A DNA stretch of 64,000 nt from a bacterium. GTDB taxonomy: Bacteria > Hinthialibacterota > Hinthialibacteria > Hinthialibacterales > Hinthialibacteraceae. How positions within the stretch are numbered: the first letter of the stretch is position 1; every line of letters begins with the position of its first letter. Under the pieces are notes generated by a model that had not been told where the DNA came from, made no database searches, and saw only the letters and a program-made list of their open reading frames with translations. The stretch is taken from assembly GCA_016125385.1 (NCBI GenBank), contig WGLV01000051.1:56570-120569 (forward strand), written 5' to 3'. Below, in pieces: positions 17,280 through 27,420 of this stretch. Made by a program: the position numbers and the translations under genes.

Positions 17280-18569
17280 ATGAGAATGAAAAACAGCCGG
17301 CTGCTGACTCCGATCCTGACGTTTCCGTTTCTGGTTATGGCGATTTACGCCGGCGCGTCGATCGCCAATTATTATCTGGCGGACGGCGCAAACTCGCGCG
17401 GTCAGAACGCCGCTCAAGTTTTCGTCGTCAAGAACAGCGTGGATGACATGTTTGAGAGAGCGCGGCGGCTCGATCCGCTGTTCACCGAACCGCCGGCGTG
17501 GGAAATACGCGACGACGAACTGGAAGATTCCAATATCGGGCAGCCGGAAGTCAGTGAGGCGTTGGATTTGTGCAACGAAGCCATCGATGGTTTTGAAGCG
17601 GACGTCGTCATGAGAAAGACATACCCGCAACGCCGTGAGCTCCCCTTTTCGTACAGCGAATACACCGTGGCCGCCGCGTCACCCTATACCGTGATTAAAA
17701 AGAAAATCGAGTTTTCAGGTCTTCCGGAGGAATACACTCGAACAACGATTACTCGAGATGACAGCCGGATAACCATCATGCCGCGGATCAAGATGGTAAA
17801 TGGCGAGGCACGAGCGATTTTCAATTACATACGAGACGACAATGCAGGGAACTACATCACGCCTGAATGCTCCTTGTTCGGATTCGGCCGAGGTTTCAGG
17901 CTGAGTTGGTTCTCTCGTTCCGTCCCCTATTTCCAAAATGGCCCTGCTCCCGGTTCACTGTTACCGATTCATTTCAAGACGGTGAAATCCAATCCAAATC
18001 TGCTGGTCGTCGAGGGGCATCAAAGCGGCTGGGATTTCGCCATCCATCTTGCCCCGCTTATTTCATTCCATTCTTATGATGTCACATGGATGGACTCACG
18101 CATCTGGATCGACCGGAGCAAAGGAAACGTCTGGGTGAGACAGACGAAAAACTCTCAAGAGCTTCATCATTATTCACCGCCTCCAAACGTGGCAACGCCA
18201 TCGGCGACCGATTCGGCGGAAATCCATTTGCAGTATGCGCGAGCGTTGAGTAATTGGATCAAATCGGGATCAGCGGAAAAAATAATCGATCAAACCGCCG
18301 ACGAGATTTACATGGCGGAAGCGTTCGACTGGCGTCAGACCGGCGGCGTGTGGTTCCCCTGGCGCGTGCGCATCACGCAATTTGGTGAGATGTGCGACTA
18401 CGCCATTACCGCCGTACGCCGCATCAGCGACGTGAAAGCATACAGGAACGAACTTCGCGCGAGCATGACGCCGCGCCCTGAAGACACGCTGATCGTCAAG
18501 CCCACATGGAAACGAATAGACCTTGCAACCATACCGACCGCGCCGCCGCGAGCGGAGACGCCTTATTGA
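17280..18569 (+). CDS. Membrane-anchored protein of unknown function, paralogue 2
   Basis: 429 aa, 33 bp after paralogue 1 and probably cotranscribed. An N-terminal membrane segment (LLTPILTFPFLVMAIYAGA) precedes the same conserved blocks seen in paralogue 1. The C-terminal block ends in DYAITAVRRISDVKAYRNEL, equivalent to DYALTAARRIGDAQAYKQEI. The central region again differs most and is AT-richer. The function is unknown; the arrangement indicates tandem duplication followed by divergence of the middle domain. Confidence 0.72.
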   Translation: MRMKNSRLLTPILTFPFLVMAIYAGASIANYYLADGANSRGQNAAQVFVVKNSVDDMFERARRLDPLFTEPPAWEIRDDELEDSNIGQPEVSEALDLCNEAIDGFEADVVMRKTYPQRRELPFSYSEYTVAAASPYTVIKKKIEFSGLPEEYTRTTITRDDSRITIMPRIKMVNGEARAIFNYIRDDNAGNYITPECSLFGFGRGFRLSWFSRSVPYFQNGPAPGSLLPIHFKTVKSNPNLLVVEGHQSGWDFAIHLAPLISFHSYDVTWMDSRIWIDRSKGNVWVRQTKNSQELHHYSPPPNVATPSATDSAEIHLQYARALSNWIKSGSAEKIIDQTADEIYMAEAFDWRQTGGVWFPWRVRITQFGEMCDYAITAVRRISDVKAYRNELRASMTPRPEDTLIVKPTWKRIDLATIPTAPPRAETPY

Positions 18570-18818
18570 GACACGACGGAATTCCTTTACCCCCGCGCGG
18601 GGGTTCGTTAAAATAGCAATCTCCCATAACCCGAGTGCGTTCTGGTTCGGCGCGTCATCTATCTTATGGGGAATGGAATTTTTTTATTTCGTTGATTCGC
18701 CCGCCGGCGAACTGTTTTTCACACTCGCATCGCATGACGCGGCATCGAGCCGCACATCGCTTATCCATTGGCGACGGCGCGCCCAGCGCCGATTTATCGA
18801 ATTGAGGAGAGGAAAATC

Positions 18819-20057
18819 ATGTCAGTGAACGTGGAAAAACTTTGCCGCGAAGCGCTGGACAAAAACCAGGGCGTGCTGCGTCTGGCGCCCTGCTGGGTTC
18901 CGCGCTCGTTTCTGCATCCCGGCCGCCGCATCAAGCTGCATCCCAACGACCTGTACGCCTTCGGCGCGCATCGCGGGGGCATCGACGAACGCTGGTTCGC
19001 CTCGACCACTGAAGCGGCCAACGACGGGCGCGTGTGGGACGAAGGTCTGAGCTACGTGGTGTACAACGACGAGAAGTTTCTGCTGCGAGACGCAGTGGGC
19101 GAACTGGGCGCCGACCTGATCGGCGCGGATATCTGGAACAAGTACGAACGCTGGCCGGTGTATTCAAAATTTTTCGACAATATGGGGCCGATTCCTCACC
19201 ACATGCACCAGCGCGACGACCAGGTGAAAGACCTCGGCCTGCAGGGCAAGCCCGAAGCGTATTATTTTCCCCCGCAGAACAACTACGTCGGCAACAACTT
19301 TCCTTACACCTTCATGGGTCTCGAACCCGGCACCACCAAGTCGGACGTGCGCCGCTGTCTGGAGCGCTGGAACGAAGGCGACAACGGCATCCTCAACCAT
19401 TCGAAAGCCTATCGCCTTCAGCCCGGCACCGGCTGGCTGATCGATCCGACGATTCTGCACGCGCCGGGCTCGCTCTGCACCTATGAACCGCAGTGGGGCA
19501 GCGATGTGTTCGGCATGTACCAATCGATCGTCGAAGGCCGCTACGTGCCGTGGGACCTGCTGGTGAAAGACATGCCCAAAGAGAAGCATCAGGACCTCGA
19601 CTTCATCGTCGATCAGCTCGATTGGGACAAGAACACCGATCCGCACTTCCGCGAGAATCACTATCTGGAGCCTATCCCCGTGGCCGATACCGCCAGCGAG
19701 GGCTATATGGACCGCTGGATCGTCTACGGCCGCGTCGATGGCGAACAGCGTTTTTCAGCGAAAGAACTGACAGTCGAGCCGGGCGCGAAATGCACCATCA
19801 AAGACAAGGGCGCCTACGGGTTGATTCTCACGCAGGGCTTTGGCCGTATCAATGGCCTGCCGCTCGATTGTCCGGCGCTGATCCGCTTTGGCCAGTTGAC
19901 CGAAGACGAAGTGTTCGTCAGCGAGACGGCGGCGAAAGCGGGTGTGACGTTTGAAAACCTGTCGGACAAGGATCCGCTGGTGGCGTTGCGGTATTTCGGG
20001 CCGGAAGTGAACCCCGATGCGCCCAAGGTGGGCGACTATCGCAAGTATCAGAACTAA
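18819..20057 (+). CDS. Cupin protein resembling type I mannose-6-phosphate isomerase
   Basis: 412-aa cytoplasmic protein with two cupin-like barrels. The likely metal ligands are PHHMHQ, then GKPEAYYF (where PMI has a Glu) and ILHAPGS, which together match the His-His-Glu-His pattern of PMI-type cupins. The track start at 18768 is replaced by ATG 18819, preceded by GAGGAGAGG. A strong terminator follows 30 bp after the stop. Sugar-phosphate isomerase activity is plausible, but the overall sequence is divergent, so the substrate is inference. Confidence 0.7.
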   Translation: MSVNVEKLCREALDKNQGVLRLAPCWVPRSFLHPGRRIKLHPNDLYAFGAHRGGIDERWFASTTEAANDGRVWDEGLSYVVYNDEKFLLRDAVGELGADLIGADIWNKYERWPVYSKFFDNMGPIPHHMHQRDDQVKDLGLQGKPEAYYFPPQNNYVGNNFPYTFMGLEPGTTKSDVRRCLERWNEGDNGILNHSKAYRLQPGTGWLIDPTILHAPGSLCTYEPQWGSDVFGMYQSIVEGRYVPWDLLVKDMPKEKHQDLDFIVDQLDWDKNTDPHFRENHYLEPIPVADTASEGYMDRWIVYGRVDGEQRFSAKELTVEPGAKCTIKDKGAYGLILTQGFGRINGLPLDCPALIRFGQLTEDEVFVSETAAKAGVTFENLSDKDPLVALRYFGPEVNPDAPKVGDYRKYQN

Positions 20058-20086
20058 GCATTCAATCCGAATCTTTCGATACAACG

Positions 20087-20117
20087 AAAGCGGGGGCGTC
20101 ACGTCCCCGCTTTTTTT
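20087..20117 (+). terminator. Intrinsic terminator after the cupin gene
   Basis: AAAGCGGGGGCG and CGTCCCCGCTTT form a long stem followed by a T-run. Confidence 0.9.
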
Positions 20118-20299
20118 GATTCCATCAAAGTATTCAACTATATATGTCAGAGTTGACCAGATAAATAATATTTATAAAAAAACCTCTTCCATCCAAAGCG
20201 CACCTCATGTATAATAATATCGATCAAGCAATTGAATTTTATTCAACGGCACGAGCAAATCGTGACGAAATTGGTAAACCTTTGTGGGAGGATGTTATC

Positions 20300-22489
20300 A
20301 TGTGGAAACCAGTATTCACACTGGGGATAGCAGTATTGTTTTCCGTCGCCGCCGCCGCGCAGGAACCGGTAGGAGAATACACGAACCATATTGACATCGG
20401 AGAGCCTAATATCCCGGGTACAGCTTCTTTTGCGGACGGCAAATACACGATTGAAGGCGGAGGCGCCACAATCGGCCGACAGAGTTTCGTCGACCAGTTC
20501 CATTTTGTTTACAAAGAGCTTTCGGGCAGTTTTTCCATCGTCACCGATCCTGTTTTCATCGAGTTGAATGGCGAAGGTGGTCCGATGATACGTCAGGACC
20601 TCGATCCGGATTCGGCCCACGTTTCCTGGTTACGAACCGGCCCCACCTTGCCCAGCGGCGGCAACACCAACGCAGCCGATGGTTCGGTGTTTCCTCATTT
20701 CCGTTCACTGAAGGGCGGCGGAACCATCGTTGACGGCGACCCGGAACCAGGTGGATTCACTGATAACAACGTAGGTCCGATCCGTCTCGACCGCATCGGC
20801 AACTCGTTTTACTTTTACACGATGAACACCGCCGGCGGCTGGGTGCTGGTTCAGGACGAAATTGTGCCCATGGCGGAAAAGGTTTTCGCGGGGATCGCCC
20901 TGACCGCCAACAACGCCGATGGTTTGGCATTGGTCGAATTTGAGAGCAACGAAATTAATCTGTTACCGCTGTGGGTAGGGCGCTCGATTCCTGTGGATGG
21001 CTGGCAGAGCGGCGCCACATTCACCGTCACCGTAACGGCAAAGGCGCGCAGTTCAGTCAATGCGAGCGTAACCGAAAAAGCGCCTCGTCTTGCAACGATT
21101 TCCAACGTAAAAGTCAGCACTGGAACCGTGAGTTCCAATCCCTCAAAGGGTACGATCAACTGGTCGCTGCCCAATTTCTCCAGTGAAGCCACATTGACCT
21201 ATGACATCACGCTGCCCAACCGAAAATCTGGTTCATGGCAGGGTGTATTCAATGACGGCGTAAACCCTCAAAGTTGGATCGGGGGAGACGCGGTTTTGCC
21301 GAAAAAGCCGGTATTTAAAACTGATCCTGCTCCGGTTCAAATCAGTTCGAACAAGCCGACGATTATCCAGATTGAAGATATGATGCATCGGCCTGACAAT
21401 CCAAACAATCGTCCGGGCCTCGCCCTGATGTTGAATCCGGAAGTGGAAAGCGGAATCGTCGCGGTCAACGTCACGGGTTCGGTGGGCGACTGGATTCAGA
21501 TTCCGGTTGTAATTCCTGCCGGCTACGGCGAGACGTACATGTTCGGCCGGGTGCGCGGCGAAGACGGCAACAGCGACTCGTTCTTCATCGACCTGGGTTA
21601 TGAACCGATCAGCGACAACCTGACGATCTGGGATTCCGGCGGCGGGAAATCATTCCATTACGATTGGGTTCTGAACCGCATTCCTGAAGATCCTCGTCCA
21701 TTCTCTCCGGATGCCGGAGAGCAATTGCTGTATATTTCTCCTCGCGAAGACAGCGCCAGCATCGACTGGATCGCCATCACCAACGACCCGAGCTTCCGTA
21801 CCGCCGCGCTGGATGAACTGACTGGTGAAATCATCGATCCATTCGCGGGTATCGTAGACAATCTCGGCATCTTCGACGCACGCGGCGACGTCGCGGAAGC
21901 GGGGAACGCCAACCTGGGCGCGGCAGGCAAGTCGGGCTATGACCCCAGCACGGGTGTATACAAACTGGTGGGCAGCGGCAACGACATCTGGAACGCGGCC
22001 GATAACTTCCACTTCATGTACAAGGAAGTGAGCGGCGACGTGAGCATTGAAGCGACGGTTTATCTCGATCCATTCAGCGGCGACGGTACCTGGTCAAAAG
22101 CGGGCGTGATGGTCCGTAACGACCTGACGCCAGGGTCAACCAACGCGTTAGGGCTGATCCGTACACAGGGCCGCGACTTTGGACGGCAATGGCGCCCTGT
22201 GGCTGATGGCTCCAGTTCATCCGTATCGACGTTGGTTTCAGGCTCGCTGGCCAGCCGGATCGGCCTGCAACGAGTGGGGAACAAAGTCACTTATTACTAC
22301 TATGACAACTTTACCGGTCAACGCGTTGACGATTATGTACAGGATGGGATCGAGTTTACCGATCCGGTCTACGTCGGCCTCGCGGTCACGGCGCACCAAG
22401 TCAATCAGTTGGCGATCGGTGAGTTCAGCGACGTGAAGATTACTGTCAACGGCGCGCCGGTCGGCGTCGGCGACTGGCAGTTGTATTGA
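20300..22489 (+). CDS. Large secreted beta-sandwich protein, tandem paralogue 1
   Basis: 729 aa with a cleavable signal (MWKPVFTLGIAVLFSVAAAAQ). The visible order starts with an N-terminal beta-sandwich module (FHFVYKELSGSFSI, PMIRQDLDPDSAHVSW). Next is an IgG-like or DUF11-like stretch around 250-370, then a CBM6-like module around 390-500 (EDMMHRPDN to RVRGEDGNSDSFFIDLG). The C-terminal second copy of the first module has FHFMYKEVSGDVSIEATV and GVMVRNDLTPGSTNA. It ends in GVGDWQLY. ATG 20300 follows TGGGAGG; the track start 20207 lacks a signal peptide. It is probably an extracellular glycan-binding or structural protein. No catalytic motif was recognised. Confidence 0.78.
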   Translation: MWKPVFTLGIAVLFSVAAAAQEPVGEYTNHIDIGEPNIPGTASFADGKYTIEGGGATIGRQSFVDQFHFVYKELSGSFSIVTDPVFIELNGEGGPMIRQDLDPDSAHVSWLRTGPTLPSGGNTNAADGSVFPHFRSLKGGGTIVDGDPEPGGFTDNNVGPIRLDRIGNSFYFYTMNTAGGWVLVQDEIVPMAEKVFAGIALTANNADGLALVEFESNEINLLPLWVGRSIPVDGWQSGATFTVTVTAKARSSVNASVTEKAPRLATISNVKVSTGTVSSNPSKGTINWSLPNFSSEATLTYDITLPNRKSGSWQGVFNDGVNPQSWIGGDAVLPKKPVFKTDPAPVQISSNKPTIIQIEDMMHRPDNPNNRPGLALMLNPEVESGIVAVNVTGSVGDWIQIPVVIPAGYGETYMFGRVRGEDGNSDSFFIDLGYEPISDNLTIWDSGGGKSFHYDWVLNRIPEDPRPFSPDAGEQLLYISPREDSASIDWIAITNDPSFRTAALDELTGEIIDPFAGIVDNLGIFDARGDVAEAGNANLGAAGKSGYDPSTGVYKLVGSGNDIWNAADNFHFMYKEVSGDVSIEATVYLDPFSGDGTWSKAGVMVRNDLTPGSTNALGLIRTQGRDFGRQWRPVADGSSSSVSTLVSGSLASRIGLQRVGNKVTYYYYDNFTGQRVDDYVQDGIEFTDPVYVGLAVTAHQVNQLAIGEFSDVKITVNGAPVGVGDWQLY

Positions 22490-22514
22490 GTTACGCGTCA
22501 TACACATGGAACAC

Positions 22515-22548
22515 GGGGCGAGCGGAGCGATCCGCTCGCCCTTTCTTT
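22515..22548 (+). terminator. Intrinsic terminator of secreted paralogue 1
   Basis: GGGCGAGCGGA and TCCGCTCGCCC form an 11-bp stem with loop GCGA, then CTTTCTTT. Confidence 0.88.
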
Positions 22549-22704
22549 AATAACAGTAAAAAAACAAGATTAATATACTTATAAAAAACCCTCTTCCCTT
22601 CTCGATTCAATTCGTGTAACAATATCGCACTTTCATGAGGTTCTACTATCCGCACCGGGAAATTCCGGGCGGATCATTTTTTACCTTTGATGGGAGGATT
22701 TATC

Positions 22705-24885
22705 ATGTGGAAACCAGTTTTAACACTGGGTATGGTTGTATTGTTATCCGTCGCCGTCACCGCACAGGAACCCGTAGGTGACTTCACCGATCACATCGAC
22801 ATCGGAGAACCCTCGGTCCCCGGTTCCGCGGATTACGCCGACGGGACCTACACGCTTGAAGGCGGCGGAGCCACGATCGGACGCCGGAGTTTCGTCGATC
22901 AGTTTCATTACGCCTACAAGCAGATCTCCGGCAGTTTCTCGATCGTCACCGACCCCGTGTTCATCGACGTGAACGGCGAGGCCGGCCCGATGATTCGAGA
23001 GGACCTGGACCCGGATTCGGTTCACGTATCATGGCTGCGCATGGGTCCGACCGTACTCGGCAGCAACACCAACGCGGCCGATGGATCGATGTTCCCGCAT
23101 TTCCGTTCGGTCAAAGGCAGCGTGACCATCGTGGACGGCGACCCCGAGCCGGGTGGATTCACCGATAACAACGTGGGTCCGGTCCGTCTCGACCGCATCG
23201 GCAACTCGTTTTATTTCTACACCATGAACAACGCCGGAGACTGGGTGCTGGTTCAGGATGAAATCGTGCCCATGCCTGAAAACGTCTACGTCGGTCTGGC
23301 GCTGACCGCGAACTCGGCGAACGCGCTGGGCTGGGTCGAGTTTGAAAGCAACGAACTGAACCTGCTGCCGCTGTGGGTGGGCCGTTCGGTTCCGATCGAC
23401 GATTGGCAGAGCGGCGCGACCATCACCGTCACCGTGACGGCCAAGGCGCGCAGCGCGGTGAATGGAACCGTGACGGAAAAGGTTCCGCGTCTGTCGACCC
23501 TGGCGAACGTGAAGGTGAGCGCGGGAACGGTTAAATCGGACGCCGCCAAGGGCACGATCAACTGGACGCTGCCCGCGAACTTCTCCAGCGAAGCCACCCT
23601 GACTTATGACATCACGCTGCCCAACCGCAAATCGGGCTCGTGGCAGGGCTTCTTCAATGATGGTGTGAATCGGCAGAGCTGGATCGGCGGCGACTCGGTG
23701 TTGCCCAAGCATCCGGCGTTTCCCACCAGCGCGCCCACGGTTCAACTCGATTCGAGCAAGCCGGTCATCGTTCAGATTGAAGACATGGTTCCGCGCGCCG
23801 ATAACCCGCCCGGATTCGGCGTGATGGCGTATCCCGAAGTGGAAAGCGGAATCGTAGTGGGTACTCACACCGGAACCGTCGGTCAATGGCTCGAGATTCC
23901 CGTCAACGTACCCGCCGGATACGGCACGGTGTACATGTTCGGCCGAGTGCGCGGCGAAGACGGAAACAGCGACTCGTTCCATCTCGATTTTGGCGTGGAG
24001 CCCGCGGGTGACAATACTTCGTATTGGGCATCGGGCGGCGGTAAATCGATGCACTACGACTGGGTAAGAAACAATGTTCCCGAAGACCCGCGTCCATTCG
24101 CGGTCGAGGCGGGAGTACACACGCTCTACATCGGGCCGCGTGAAGACGGCGCCAGCATCGACTGGGTCGCCTTCACCAACGACCCGGCGTTCAAGACCGC
24201 CGCGCTGGACGAGCTGACCGGCGAGGTCATAAATCCCTTCGCGGGCATCACCAGCAATCTCGGCATCTTCGACGGCCGCCTCGACGTCGCCGAAGAAGGC
24301 GGAGCCAACCTGGGCGCGGCCGGCGATTCAGGCTATAACCCCGATACGGGCGTGTACAAGGTGGTGGGCAGCGGAAACGACATCTGGAACGCGGCCGATA
24401 ACTTCCACTTCATGTACAAGGAACTGAGCGGCGATGTCTCGATTGAAGTCACCGTCGACCTCGACCCGTTCAGCGGCGACGGGACATGGTCGAAAGCCGG
24501 TCCGATGATCCGCAACGACCTGACGCCGGGCTCCGCCAACGCGTTCGGCTTGATCCGTACGCAGGGCCGCGACTTCGGGCGGCAGTGGCGCACCTCCGCC
24601 GACGTGGCGAGCGAATCGGATCCGAATCCGCTTCCTGGTTCTCTGACCAACCGAATCGGCCTGCAGCGCGCGGGAGGCACGGTGACGTATTATTATTACG
24701 ACAGCAACACCGGCCAGCGCGTTGACGACATCGTTCGGGAAGGCATCGAATACACCGATCCGGTATACGTCGGTCTCGCGGTGACGGCTCACACGGTCAA
24801 CCAGCTGGCGATCGGCCAGTTCAGCGACGTGACGATCCTTGTCAACGGCGCGCCGGTCGGCGTCGGCGACTGGCAGTTGTATTGA
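22705..24885 (+). CDS. Large secreted beta-sandwich protein, tandem paralogue 2
   Basis: 726 aa, same architecture as the preceding gene and highly similar throughout, including the signal MWKPVLTLGMVVLLSVAVTAQ and the end GVGDWQLY. The two internal homologous modules are at about 45-120 and 550-640. ATG 22705 is preceded by TGGGAGG with the same spacing as in paralogue 1. This copy has more GC-rich codons than paralogue 1, so the duplication is not very recent or the copies evolved under different constraint. It is probably an exported binding protein; the function is unknown. Confidence 0.78.
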   Translation: MWKPVLTLGMVVLLSVAVTAQEPVGDFTDHIDIGEPSVPGSADYADGTYTLEGGGATIGRRSFVDQFHYAYKQISGSFSIVTDPVFIDVNGEAGPMIREDLDPDSVHVSWLRMGPTVLGSNTNAADGSMFPHFRSVKGSVTIVDGDPEPGGFTDNNVGPVRLDRIGNSFYFYTMNNAGDWVLVQDEIVPMPENVYVGLALTANSANALGWVEFESNELNLLPLWVGRSVPIDDWQSGATITVTVTAKARSAVNGTVTEKVPRLSTLANVKVSAGTVKSDAAKGTINWTLPANFSSEATLTYDITLPNRKSGSWQGFFNDGVNRQSWIGGDSVLPKHPAFPTSAPTVQLDSSKPVIVQIEDMVPRADNPPGFGVMAYPEVESGIVVGTHTGTVGQWLEIPVNVPAGYGTVYMFGRVRGEDGNSDSFHLDFGVEPAGDNTSYWASGGGKSMHYDWVRNNVPEDPRPFAVEAGVHTLYIGPREDGASIDWVAFTNDPAFKTAALDELTGEVINPFAGITSNLGIFDGRLDVAEEGGANLGAAGDSGYNPDTGVYKVVGSGNDIWNAADNFHFMYKELSGDVSIEVTVDLDPFSGDGTWSKAGPMIRNDLTPGSANAFGLIRTQGRDFGRQWRTSADVASESDPNPLPGSLTNRIGLQRAGGTVTYYYYDSNTGQRVDDIVREGIEYTDPVYVGLAVTAHTVNQLAIGQFSDVTILVNGAPVGVGDWQLY

Positions 24886-24910
24886 GTTACGCGTCATACC
24901 CATGAAAAAC

Positions 24911-24942
24911 GGGGCGAGCGGAGCGATCCGCCCGCCCTTTTT
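24911..24942 (+). terminator. Intrinsic terminator of secreted paralogue 2
   Basis: GGGCGAGCGGA and TCCGCCCGCCC followed by TTTTT; almost the same as the terminator of paralogue 1, so it was duplicated with the gene. Confidence 0.88.
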
Positions 24943-25056
24943 CATGTCCGGCTGAAAATCACGCCTGCTTCCGTTTCATTCCGGCGCGGTTACAATAAAA
25001 ACTCTTCAACCTGCCATGCCTGCTTGTGACGTAGATTTCCGGAACGGAGAAATTCG

Positions 25057-26118
25057 ATGTCCGACGTACTGCACCCCCCGTTGACGCAAGACCTTCACGT
25101 GGTCAACGTGACGCCGCTCGATTCGCCCGCGTCGCTGAAAAAAGAGCTTCCACTTGAAGCCGTGAACGCGGAATTCGTGGATGAATCGCGCAAGACGCTG
25201 AAAAAAATACTACTGAAAAAAGATCCGCGCATGATGTTGATCGTGGGCCCCTGCTCGATCCACGACGAAGAAGGCGCGCTCGACTACGCGAAACGGCTGA
25301 AGGCGTTAAGCGATGAAGTGAGCGACAAGTTCGTGATTCTGATGCGCGTGTATTTTGAAAAACCCCGCACCACCACCGGCTGGAAGGGTCTCATCAGCGA
25401 TCCGCACATGAACGGAACCTCCGACCTGGCGTTCGGGCTGAAAAAAGCGCGCGAAATTCTGACCCGCGTAACGGAACTGGGGTTGCCGGCCGCCACTGAA
25501 TTTCTCGATCCGATCATTCCTCAATACATCTCGGACCTGATCGCGTGGGCCGCGATCGGGGCGCGTACCACCGAATCGCAAACGCACCGCGAAATGGCGA
25601 GCGGTCTTTCGATGCCGGTTGGCTATAAAAACAATACCGACGGCAACCTCGAAGTCGCCTTTAACGCGATGAAATCAGCGCGCGCTCCGCACAGTTTCGT
25701 CGGCATCGATCAGGAAGGGCGCACCGCCATCATCAATACCAGCGGCAACGTGTGGGGTCATATCATCCTGCGCGGCGGCGGCGGGCGAGGCAACTACGAT
25801 CCGGAAAGCGTCAAACAGGCGCTGGACGGATTGCGCGCGGCCAAACTGCCCGAGCTGATCATGGTCGATTGCAGCCACGCCAATTCAGGTAAAAAAATAG
25901 AAAATCAGGAAGTCGTCTGGAAGGACGGCATCCGCCAGCGGCGGGAAGGAAACGACGCCATCGTCGGGCTGATGCTGGAGAGCAACATCCATGAAGGCAA
26001 CCAGCCGATTCCAGACGATCTCTCACAATTAAAGTACGGCGTTTCAGTAACCGACGCCTGCATTAACTGGCAAACCACGGAGGAGCTGATCCGCTGGGCG
26101 CATCAGCAGTTCTCGTAA
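25057..26118 (+). CDS. aroG: DAHP synthase, class I (AroFGH type)
   Basis: First shikimate-pathway enzyme: condenses phosphoenolpyruvate with erythrose 4-phosphate to DAHP. The 353-aa length fits class I-alpha enzymes. Signatures are VGPCSIHD (metal Cys), RVYFEKPRTTTGWKGL, DPHMNGTSD, GARTTESQTHRE and the C-terminal metal-ligand region. The type (Phe-, Tyr- or Trp-sensitive) cannot be told from sequence alone. The shikimate gene aroA is at 59 kb. It shares a bidirectional terminator with mnmA. Confidence 0.95.
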   Translation: MSDVLHPPLTQDLHVVNVTPLDSPASLKKELPLEAVNAEFVDESRKTLKKILLKKDPRMMLIVGPCSIHDEEGALDYAKRLKALSDEVSDKFVILMRVYFEKPRTTTGWKGLISDPHMNGTSDLAFGLKKAREILTRVTELGLPAATEFLDPIIPQYISDLIAWAAIGARTTESQTHREMASGLSMPVGYKNNTDGNLEVAFNAMKSARAPHSFVGIDQEGRTAIINTSGNVWGHIILRGGGGRGNYDPESVKQALDGLRAAKLPELIMVDCSHANSGKKIENQEVVWKDGIRQRREGNDAIVGLMLESNIHEGNQPIPDDLSQLKYGVSVTDACINWQTTEELIRWAHQQFS

Positions 26119-26149
26119 CCGGTCTCGAGTCCAGATCAATTTCGTCATT

Positions 26150-26180
26150 AAAAAAGCCCCTTTGACAGGGGCTTTTGTTT
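26150..26180. terminator. Bidirectional terminator between aroG and mnmA
   Basis: AAAAGCCCC and GGGGCTTTT arms, with T-rich tracts on both strands, between convergent genes. Confidence 0.88.
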
Positions 26181-26200
26181 TACAGGGAAGAACGCGTCTG

Positions 26201-27271
26201 TCACGAAACGCGGCGGGGCGGAAGGATCATGCCGCCTCCGAGAATTTCATCACCACGAGAAACCACCAGCGCCTGACCGGGCGCGACTCCGAACTGCGGT
26301 TCGTCGAATTCCAGCGTGAAAAGAGAGCCGTCCACGTTCGTCACCACCGCTTCGGCGGGAACGTGACGCGAGCGGATTTGACCCAGCACGCGATCGCCCG
26401 CCACCGGGGGATGAATCCATCGCGCGGATGTCGCGGTAACGGAGCGCTCGCCCAGTTCTTCCTTCGTACCGACCACGACGGCATTGTTGCGGGCGTCGAG
26501 CTCAAGCACGTACCACGGCCCGCCCGACAGTCCCAGCCCGCGGCGCTGGCCCACCGTGTATCCAGTCAATCCCTGATGAACGCCGAGTTCATTGCCCCGC
26601 CGGTCGACGATGGGCCCGGGGCGGCTCTCGACGCGGCCCGCAAGAAACTCGGTATACGAACGGCCGAGCGTAAAACAGATTTCCTGGCTCTCCTCTTTGT
26701 CGGCCGTGGCGAGTCCCACGGTCCGCGCCTGCTCACGCACTTCGGGCTTGGTGAGCCCGCCTAACGGGAACAGGATGTTTTTAAGCAGGTCTTTGCGGAC
26801 GCCGTAAAGGTAGTAACTCTGATCCTTCTCGCGATACGCAGCGCGCATGAGATGAGGCTCGCCGTCTTCATCCACAAAAACGCGGGCGTAATGACCGGTG
26901 GCGACGCGATCGCATCCCCACTGGCGGGCGAGTTCAAAGGCCTCTTCAAAGCGGACGAAGCTGTTGCAGCGTACGCAGGGGTTGGGCGTCAGCCCTGCTT
27001 CGTAACTCCGGATGAATGGAACGATGACCTTCTGGTTGAACTCGGGCGCGGTGTTGACCGTGTAATGTTCAACACCCAGCGAAGCCGCGATGCGCCGGGC
27101 GTCGCGCACGTCGCCGAACGAACAACACCCCCCGCTCATCTCGCGGGTCGGCTCGGCGTCGAGCTGTTTCATGGTGGCGCCAACCACCTGAAAACCCTGC
27201 TCGATCAGCATGGCGCCGGCGACGCTGCTGTCGACGCCGCCGCTCATTAACAGTAAGACGTTCTCTGACAT
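26201..27271 (-). CDS. mnmA: tRNA 2-thiouridylase MnmA
   Basis: Adds sulfur at U34 of Lys, Glu and Gln tRNAs using ATP. The 356-aa protein begins MSENVLLLMSGGVDSSVAG, the PP-loop. NPCVRCNSFVRF holds the first catalytic cysteine and ESQEICFTLG the second. ATHYAR-like ATGHYARV is also present. The track ORF begins at 27433; ATG 27271 puts the PP-loop at the expected place. It is divergent from the secreted protein at 27421. Confidence 0.95.
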   Translation of the reverse strand: MSENVLLLMSGGVDSSVAGAMLIEQGFQVVGATMKQLDAEPTREMSGGCCSFGDVRDARRIAASLGVEHYTVNTAPEFNQKVIVPFIRSYEAGLTPNPCVRCNSFVRFEEAFELARQWGCDRVATGHYARVFVDEDGEPHLMRAAYREKDQSYYLYGVRKDLLKNILFPLGGLTKPEVREQARTVGLATADKEESQEICFTLGRSYTEFLAGRVESRPGPIVDRRGNELGVHQGLTGYTVGQRRGLGLSGGPWYVLELDARNNAVVVGTKEELGERSVTATSARWIHPPVAGDRVLGQIRSRHVPAEAVVTNVDGSLFTLEFDEPQFGVAPGQALVVSRGDEILGGGMILPPRRVS

Positions 27272-27420
27272 CGTTTGTCTTATTTCCCATCGATTGAATG
27301 AAACGCCATTCATTATACCCGACGATCGGCGAGAGGCGGCTAGGGTCAGCCGAAAAAGCATGATATCGTTGACAAGACGCGGAAACCGCGTACTCATTCC
27401 ATAATCTGGAGGAGGATGAG

